A stretch of DNA of 64,000 nucleotides, from positions 558,001 to 622,000 of the forward strand of contig CAJQUW010000872.1 in the NCBI GenBank assembly GCA_907163375.1, given 5' to 3'. The notes beneath the pieces were generated by a model. That model ran no database searches, was not told the DNA's origin, and saw nothing but the letters and a program-made list of their open reading frames with translations. Position 1 is the first letter of the stretch; each line of letters opens with the position of its first letter. The DNA comes from Prostheceraeus crozeri. Lineage: Eukaryota; Platyhelminthes; Polycladida; Euryleptidae. Position numbers and translations under genes: made by a program. Positions 55,430-64,000 of the stretch are shown here, piece by piece.

Positions 55430-58400
55430 GTGCTAGATTTCTATGGAAAGTTTTTATTTGGTGTGGTCGCCGCTAAGATTTTCGTGTTCAGCGTAAAAAA
55501 ATGAGTATGTATGCAAATTTTCACGGAAATCTGAGACCCAAAGTTGAAAAGACAGAAATGTTGTGGAATAAATTGGATTTACCCTCAAGCTAAAATATCA
55601 ATAAAATGATAAATAGTTATAAAATTTCTTGGAAATTCATGCCGGCTACTGAGAAAATCAGTTATACGCGATATTCTTAGATTTCATCGCAAGAAGTAAA
55701 CAATAGGTATATAGCCTACACAATTTGATATTGATGGATAATGTAATATTTTCAGTGTGACCTCCGCCTCAAGTACACGTTTTCACCAATAAGCACATGA
55801 ATGATCACTGTTATCAACTAAAATTAAATGGAATTACAGCAAATTGCGACCATTAATGACAGTTTTTCTAATAACAAACTTCCTTGTTAAGGTTAAACAA
55901 TTATGTTAAGTCTAGCTGGGGCGCTGAATTCGCTGTTCTGCCTTTGGTCTAAGCTGCTGTTGTGCTGAATGTTATGCACCAATCTGGACTAGCGCCCAGC
56001 ACCATAGGGTAAGTAGACTATGTAGTAGTGTCGACTCAAAAGTATCTATATGTATACAGTGAAAATTTTCATCAAAAGATTGTTTTTTGCCGAGATTACG
56101 TTCCTGCGCGGTTCAAAAAATTATTTGAGCAGTTTTTAAAAACCTAAAATTATGAAAATTTATATACTACCGAGATGGAGCCGCTTTATAAGTAGGCTAG
56201 CATGAAACAAGTTGGATATCAAAAGGAATGAATAAGTTTAATTGTCAATATGCATCCAAACTAGTGGAAATTAAGCTGATTATCATGGGAATTTCATTAA
56301 CCGTGTTATAATGGAAGTCTTCATGAAAAAGTCGAGATCTTATTCGCGATATGGCTAAAAATTCAAGTTTTTAATTCACTTCATCGGCATGATTTTATGT
56401 ATCACTTTTATGTTTTATTTCTTGAATCTGAATATTGATACGGACCCATACATCTTTCAAAGTTAATCGATGAAATCATTGTCTTAAAGATATTTTGCTC
56501 TACCAAAGTAGGTATGTTCCTTAAGGACATGATCACGAGGTTGAGCATGAAAGTAGCAATCCATCGAATTGCTAATTTAGCAAGCATTGCCTCTCCAAGG
56601 CTGTCATGACACGCACAGGATATGTAAAATACTATCATTCCTTCTGTATTACTATGATCAGTCAATTCCGTAAGGTCATTTCTTCAAAACTTCAAAAATT
56701 TGCATATCTCACATTACCCAGCCTCGAGTTCATTTAATAAAATCGATAGTATATACACGTTGGGATTTAATAAATGCGGAGTTACCACTCTACTTACTTT
56801 ATGGTACCCACACATAAGAATATTGACAATTGAATGATGTGCCTCATCACCGGTTGTATCTATTCTACTCCGATGGACATTCTTCTTGTCCTGAGCGGCA
56901 TTGAACTTCCTGATGGGACAGTCCATTTGCTCGTACGTTCAAAACTACGACCGCCTGATCTGCAGCTTAGGACTCAAGAGCCATACCCACAAAAAGTGAA
57001 TACCACAGTAAAGCTACAAATCGTCAGTTAGCTGCTATATGTGCAATATCTCCATTCAACTCGGCTTTTATCGAGGAGAAAAACTGCCTCAAACATGTCG
57101 TTCGCACGTTTTTCTCAGGGTCTTAGAATTTAGGTGAATTGACGCGCCTACAAAGCTTTTTATGGTCAATCACGAAGATTTTTATAAAAGAATAACTCAG
57201 AATCTAACTCTTGCACATCATGGAAGTAGAATTTTTGGAATTGAATACTTATAGGCAGCCTCCTGCATTTGAAAATCGTTCATACGTTTTTCTATATTTA
57301 TTTATGTTGAAAATTATGATCCATATAACAGCTATAACTGTGATTCAACAATTCTAAAATGCATTACTTGAGTAACCCTACTTTAAATCATCTAATGCAG
57401 GAGACGCGTATCGTGACGTCTTGTAAGTAGTAAGCTAAGGGCCTATAAGTAGTAGGCCCTATGAAGTGAATTGGCGCTACTGTAGTTTTTATGAAGGCCT
57501 CAATTGAATTATAAATAAAAATTGTATTAAACTTAGTAGATTAGCTAGTTTACTAAGAATTAATAAATTTTCATGAATTTTGCAGCAGCAAACGTTCCAC
57601 GGAATTTCGTTGTTATTTGTTTAGGTCACAGTTGGCAGAATTTAGATAGTCCGATTTTGTATCCTGGATGTTCCTCGATAAACATAGAATATATTTCCTT
57701 CAGTGAAAAAAGTAAATGTCTTGTTTGAAATAGAATTGACCCTGATCCTTGAGAACGGCAAACAACAACATCCTTCTTCCCCAGAGCTTGTCGACTGATC
57801 GCAAAAGCTCATGCGGTGCGGCATCTTCCAAAGGTTCTGGAGTATCTCGGCCATTCTCTCGAAGTACGGTACAGTACTAATTTTGTACATCTTAGCAATA
57901 TGGGTAACGACTAACTTACCATCTGCTTCCAAGGTTGTCTGGGCAATGTGGCACAGCGCGATGAACAGCTTTCATTTTAGTCGACGGTGATTGTTTGCAG
58001 ATGCTTGAATCTGTCGAAGTAGGCTTCCAGCTTAGCCTGTCGTTTGCGATGGCTCATCCCACGTACGACTCAAAAGTTTCACATGCTTTGATACTTCTCC
58101 GGTTTCCATTTTAAGGGTAATCTATACCACTTCTCTCATAAGGCCTCTTTAGCCTTTAAGTTAGGACTGTCTTTCTCTTTGGCACGATATTTTCCACATT
58201 GAGAAGAAGTCTAAAGTCATCAGATCGGATCAATAGACCTAAGTCAACGAAGACTACGCAAAGAACGACAAAAGATGAATCAGATAGTGGCCCATAACGT
58301 GAATGGGGACACCGTTGTTAGTAGGTGCCACAATAGAAATCCGACTATAAAGCATCTACACTTGTTGACGTACCGTACCGTATGTCATCAGGAAAGCCCG

Positions 58401-61130
58401 AACTCACACATCGTTCGGTACGTTTGCTACTTCAGCGCGTTTTCATACAAAAACTCGACCACCAATAACACAAGTGAAGTGAATCTGACAACTAAAGCGA
58501 ATGTTTTTCATTGCATACCTACAGTCTCAGTTTAATCTGATGCTCTGATTTCGAGAAATGTAAAAGATAGTTAAAAACAGCGTTCATACGCTTTTTTAGT
58601 TGGACATACTTCAAGCTTTCCAGTCAATTCAAGACATTGTTGAATGTGACTACGATATTTCGATAGTGTATAGGATCTATGCTTGCAAGGAAGTTCGACC
58701 ATTGCATCATTACATCAGAAGGAAAGTCTGTCTCAAAAAAATGACAAAAAATTTAAAGAATAATTTTTTTCTTAAAGACAAGATTTCATTCATAAGAAAT
58801 TCAAATTTTTAGTATATCATGTCAGATCTGAAAAATTCAGTTAACTTCACATTGGAATAATTGTTTATGAGCCAAAAATAATCAATTTGAAATTTTGAGC
58901 GTCATGTCTTGATTTCCGTGGAATCACTCCTTATCAGGAGTGAGTGGCTATAGCTATACGATTACATCAAATTTGCTGTGCAAAAGAACATCTGCTACAC
59001 GAGAAGCTGCGGCTGGAAATGGCGCACGTCCGACAATTTGAAGACTCAAATGTCGGGATCCATTATCAAGGAGACACAATGGATCTGTCCCTCTTCTCAA
59101 CGCTTGGACCGCTGACAACTGGATTGAGGTGATCTCAGTCTACTTACAGATTGCGCCGCTACATCAACTAACCGAAACATCATCCTCCATCAGGCTGTAT
59201 CAAAACGCCAATTAATCCTGTTGAAATCGCCTTCGATGTGGACATAGGAGGTTTGCAGCATTCATGTATCGGATCAGGCTATGCATCGAATAATGATTCG
59301 TGGTGTGGTGATCCACAAACCATGTGCTGCATTGCCATGTAAATGGCATGCGTGGTGACCTGGCTTGTGTTGACTGAGACATGCGAGGCCAGTTTCGTCA
59401 GACGACTCTCTCTATATATATATTATAGACTTTCCTCTTTTTTGTACGTTTCATGCGAATTTATGCATTTAATGAGAGTAAAACGTTGTCAGAAATTTTT
59501 ACTTAAATTCATGATAAGAAAATATTGTTTTACATATTGCAATGAAATAAGTAAAATTGCAGTCCTGGCATACGAAACACACGAAAATACGTCAGCGATG
59601 ACTCGAAAATTCATCTTCAATGAATGACACAAATTTCAGAAAAAAATGAGTTTTGCAATTTTTTGTTCGAAATCTGTAAAATTAACTGAACTGACGATTG
59701 ACAATGCATGTCCCTACCCCATGATTTTATTGCATATTTTTCCAATCTCAAGACCCGATGATTTGTGACCCTATAAAGTCGGAGAATTATCGAGCCCTGG
59801 GATCGCAGTTGCTGATAACAAATCTGAAGACATGTATGTATAGGCCTATTGCAGATGCACTGTGAGTGCCTATCACTCGTAAATTCACAAAACGACAAGC
59901 TCTTTGGGTAGCTTTATTCAAAGTACAACAAAATGAGATTTTTGGAAGTGTTTGTTCAGACAACTATTAGTTGCGACTAGTCAAGGAATGCATGGAAAAG
60001 AGGAAATACGAATACATAACAATAAATAGCAAATCTTCAAATAGAAAACAGTCGAAAAATGTCAGAGGAAACAGTAGCATCAGAGAAACGCAGCTCAATG
60101 CGCATTACTACCAGCAATCACAAGAATCAGTAGCATGCCAATTCACTGCTAGCAACGATTGTGATGCGCATTAGCAAATAGCAATGTTTATAATGCTACA
60201 CAATTTCTGAGGGAAAGCGACCGGAATGTTTAGATCCGATAAAATTGAGATTTCGCTCGGTCCGCGGCAATGATTGTATTGGCATCTAAGAAAATAAAAT
60301 AGATTTTCAATGATGAACTCTTTTAAGAAACTTGTACTATAGTTTTCTGCACACAATGTATTATAGTAATCTAGATAGTATGCGACGGTTTCATGATTTT
60401 TCTGAAATTCATTCAATCCGCTGATGTCATCAGTCAATGATTTTCTTATGATGTTTTGATAAGAAACTTTAATAGTTCAATTAACAACTTGAACAGATCA
60501 ACAATGACTCTGATAGGCAAGTTCGTTGTACCTTGGAAGTATGAAAATATTGTAATGGCACAACCACAAATAAACAAGATATTCAGGTACAAAACGCTGA
60601 TGTATGATAATCAGATGAAATTACACAGCTTAGTTCTCTCATTTGTCTCCTCTCTCCTGCCATGGACTTTCGAATTAGAGGAGAATTCTGCATCAGGAGT
60701 GGCTGAATCTCCGGTTTTCTCTAGTTTTGATCCCCTAAATTGTATTATTGGCTTTGATGGAGAATTTTCTTGCTCTGTTAGGATTAGATTCTTTTCATTA
60801 AGCGGTTTTTGTAATCTCGTGCATGGCATTTCTGCTACTTGATCATCATTGCAATCATTTCTTTGATCTCCGTTACGGTTGTCATATCCACTGTTGTGTT
60901 CGCGAATGTCTTTATCTTCAACGTCAACATCTTCGATTAATTCAGCGCTGAACGACTCTTCAGTATGAATATTGATAAACTGAAATAGTGTGGAAAGTTC
61001 ATATCAGAGCTTCAGATATTGAATTAAGCATTCACATTGTTAATCAAATACAAGGTAAAAGCATCATTAACAGACGACAAACCATTCGAAAACGTACATG
61101 CACGCAAATACAAGATAAATAGGAAGGAAG
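55430..61130. other. gene-poor interval
   Basis: I recognise no gene over 5.7 kb. Minus-strand frames around 57642-58050 (with phrases such as LEAYFDRFKHLQTITVD and TLPRQPWKQM in different frames) look like decayed coding sequence of unknown origin. Frames at 58944-59132 and 60456-60842 carry no familiar motif. Confidence 0.35.
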
Positions 61131-61139
61131 TGTACGTGC

Positions 61140-63270
61140 ATGATCATGCTGCATGAAAGTGTGCGGACTGTGGTGGGACATCGCACTCTAACTCTTTCTC
61201 CGACCAATAGCGAGTTTATCAATTGTAATACAAAACTACATGTACGTGCAGACCGCTTCATAAATAATTGCAAAAAAACAGTTGTGGTCAGTAAGCTCCA
61301 CAAAAGAAAATTGAAGGTTTTATTTGACACTAAGTATAAATTTGGTCGTAGTACTTCCGACAGACTGTTAACTACTGGCTTTCAGGCGGCTTCTTTTTAT
61401 GGTTTTGTGAAAGACCACAAACCTGAGGGAAAGCATGGTTTTCCGCTTCGCCCAATTGCCTCAGCGAGTGGTACACCTACTGAAAAGGTAGACTGGCTAA
61501 TTTCTAAGTATCAGTGCCAACTCCTACAATTTGTGCCATCGCACAAATATGTCATGCTCTGAACATGTCATAAGGAGAGTTCAGGAAATTAATTTTACTG
61601 AGAAAAATCTAATGTTTCTGTCCCTTGATGTGGTTAACTTACATCCTAATATACCTATAGCTAAAGGTATTAAAACTATTATACAAGGAGAGAAGGTGTG
61701 AGAAGGGTTTCTGTGCAATGAGGTACAAGCACTCCCAACAAGTGGATCGGATGGATAAGAGGGCGCATAGAATCATTTTTTTCGATGATAGCAATCGCTG
61801 ATGTCAATGCATCCCAGACTCTTTAGCGGCGAGAAGACTGCGCTCATCAAAGAAACTTTTTCAACAAGCTTGTGGCAATCCTTTTCATGTTCTTTTCCCT
61901 ATGACCCCGACCACGTTACCACGCACGAAGAAGTTCCAATCATTTTACGCGCGCACAAATGTTAGATCATGTTCCTTTTTCCCTTTCATTACTAAAGCAG
62001 TGAATTCCACAAACCGTGTTTGACAGTGAATTTAAAGTGAAATTCTTTCAAAATCCTTGACTTTTGTGTATTTGTACCATTCCTACTTTCAATTACTTGT
62101 ATCGCATGTTTTTCATTTATAAATAAACAACACTACCGCTACCACTACTACATCCGGCAACCCTCGCTCGTCGTGGACATAACCGGATTCAAACTGGTTT
62201 GATCATGATGATGATGATACAATTCTGGCAACGTCATTGGCAAGCTATTAACCATTTTAGTTTTAAAACAGAGGACTTGGAAAAGATGGTCACATTTACG
62301 GCATGTAATTATCTCCTTAAGTTCGAAAATGATATTTATCGCCAAATCAAAGGCTGTCCCATGGGGGCTGAACATTCACCTCCATGGATTTGCTGTGATT
62401 TATTTGAATCAGTTTGAAGAGAAGGCCCTAGGTATCCTGAGATCTGAAAATATCAATATACCTATACATCATAGCTATATTGATGATATTTTGCTGGGCC
62501 CATTTAAGAGAAATTTTGAGTTTAGAGATCGGATTTTAGATGTTTTTAACTCCATCGATGACTCATAAAGTTTACGTTAAAAATTCCACGGTCTGCCGGA
62601 AAATTGAATTTTCTCGATGTTTCATTTTGGATTGATGACCAAGGATTGCAGCATGATTGATATAAAAAAGACATTCATTGTGGCAACAGCCTGAGAGGCG
62701 GTGTTATAGTTGGGTGCCGACTCATGTAAGAAATAATTATATCTCGAAAAGATACAACTACGTTACTGAGCGTTGCTCAGCAGATCATATAAAAGAGGCT
62801 TCTCATCAGCGCTTAATTGAGGAACTAAAACTTAGCGGATTTAAAAATTATGAAAACAAGAAGAAAATGAAAAATCACAAAAACAATTTCAAAAACAGAA
62901 ATATGAGCGCTTTGAATCTTGATTTCATAAATGATAGCACACACAGCAAAGTCAATAAATTCATTAAGAGAGACAATATTGATGATAATTTAGTTTCTAA
63001 GCCTTGAAAACAAATGAAAGATACCCTTCGCTCTTCCAGTTTAAGAGACAAGCATGCTAATTGTAAGTTTGTACTATTCTTCCTGATGACTGTATTTGTG
63101 ATTGCAGATGTTGTTTACTGTTTTACTTGTAAATGATGTGATAAGTTTTACATTGAGCAGACTGCCTGTCCATTTTATATTCGTTATTATGAACATTAAC
63201 AATTACTTAATAACATTTATACAAAATGTGCCATTCGGTATTGTGATTTGCCATTTTTGTGTACATCACC
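61140..63270 (+). mobile_element. Penelope-like element with RT and GIY-YIG endonuclease, decayed
   Basis: Plus-strand blocks follow PLE order: ASFYGFVKDHKP and PLRPIASASGTPTEKV (61390-61500), LSLDVVNLHPNIPIAKGI (RT motif A, about 61620-61670), YRQIKGCPMGAEHS (motif B), HSYIDDILLG (motif C with the two Asp), LNFLDVSFWIDDQG, and near 63100-63200 a GIY-YIG segment with VVYCFTCK and FYIEQT. The copy has several breaks. A 5'-truncated LINE lies between RT motifs A and B. The limits are approximate. Confidence 0.8.
61687..62216 (+). mobile_element. 5'-truncated LINE inside the PLE
   Basis: The phrases MDKRAHRIIFFDDSN, SLAARRLRSSKKLFQQACGN, then ARTNVRSCSFFPFITKAVNS match the C-terminal end of an L2-like LINE. 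After it come a short 3' untranslated region and a (GAT)n tail at 62201-62216. A 6-bp direct repeat ATACAA (61681-61686, 62217-62222) flanks it and PLE sequence continues on both sides. The copy itself has a frame change and stops. Confidence 0.78.
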
Positions 63271-63289
63271 GCGAACAAGTTACTGTGTA

Positions 63290-64000
63290 GGAAATTTTGG
63301 TGGTCGTATTACTTTTATTGTTATTTACTGCGTCAAAAATAAATTTGGGAATAAATATCAAAGAATGCGCTTTAATTGACACAGGATCTTGACATGAAGA
63401 ATAAAACTTGACCAACAGCATAATCTATCCACTAGTCACCCCATGATGAATGGAAGCCAAGATTATGTGAATGTGCAAAAAGATATACCACGAATAAGAT
63501 TCATCACAAAATGGTGGCTCAAAAAAATTAAACGCATCATTGGCTAACTGTGAAGCATAAACACCTTCATTTCAAAGTGTAACATAAAACTACAGACCAA
63601 TATCAATTTTTTCACCTTAGCTCACATAGCCAAAATACGAAAAAATCACACTAACATAAATCAGACTTCGAAGCCTGTAGCCGTTTTGTTCAATTAAGCT
63701 AGAAATTCACCTGGTTTAGTTTTGTGTATAATTACAACTTACATGTATATATATAAACTAAATAAGACAAATCAAAATGCTTGAATTATATCCAAAAATG
63801 ATCCCCTAAGAAAACACAGTATCAAATAAAATCCCCGACCGGTTTCACTTCATTCTCAGAAGCTTGTCAAGGGAATGATTTATTAACTAAATCTATGTAT
63901 ATACATAAAATCCAAACTGAAATAGCATTCGAGAGGAGCAGCCTCAAATTTCTTTGATAATGATCATGCCTAAGATCCTATACTCCGGACGAAACATTTG
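63290..64000. other. gene-free flank
   Basis: No gene or clear element seen to the end of the window. Confidence 0.4.

Noticed and set aside
57642-58060. Decayed coding sequence on the minus strand
   Set aside because: Fragments such as LEAYFDRFKHLQTITVD look once-coding, but I cannot assign them to a family, so no gene is claimed.

Overview
The window is nuclear DNA from an animal: AT-rich and intron-bearing, with a few ordinary host genes spread through a dense, nested transposon landscape. The mix of mariner, hAT, piggyBac, a Sola-like element, Penelope-like elements (PLEs) and CR1/L2-type LINEs resembles aquatic invertebrates. I cannot name the species. Only two host genes can be supported, both on the + strand. 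PTCD1 (27282-29081) encodes a mitochondrial pentatricopeptide protein of about 599 aa in one coding exon. LSM8 (38240-52332) is a complete 96-aa Sm-like protein in four exons spread over 14 kb. Both have a strong 3' splice acceptor just before the ATG.

Layout. 1012-13682: a 12.7-kb structure bounded by inverted ends and a 10-bp direct repeat. It carries a 172-bp satellite (about 20 copies on the left, 3 inverted copies on the right), a near-identical 430-bp inverted arm on each side, and older passengers inside: a mariner with a lost catalytic residue, a hAT relic and a LINE relic. 14929-15376 and 18992-20864: two non-autonomous elements with long inverted ends and perfect 9-bp target-site duplications. 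20880-26900: a decayed PLE (- strand) split by an L2/CR1-type LINE and by a hAT-type element with an 8-bp duplication. 27.2-29.1 kb: PTCD1. 31-37 kb: GC-rich short repeats, a PLE endonuclease fragment, and a foldback element with 0.7-kb arms inside a TA-flanked element. 38.2-52.3 kb: LSM8.

The LSM8 introns carry many insertions: a 617-bp hAT MITE in intron 2, and in the 9.9-kb intron 3 two LINE relics, two hAT-type fragments and a 3.76-kb DNA transposon with perfect 15-bp ends, a TACT duplication and repeated GGTAACGGAATCAC sites. 53.0-54.4 kb: an internally deleted piggyBac flanked by TTAT rather than TTAA. 54.5-55.4 kb: a GTCCTCTGACCGAG hairpin array with a perfect 46-bp inverted repeat. 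61.1-63.3 kb: a third PLE, interrupted by a 5'-truncated LINE. The rest is gene-poor.

The strongest candidates for something new are the 12.7-kb satellite-bearing element, the group of 9-10-bp-duplication elements near it, and the Sola-like element. Calls come from reading the sequence alone; no database search was run.
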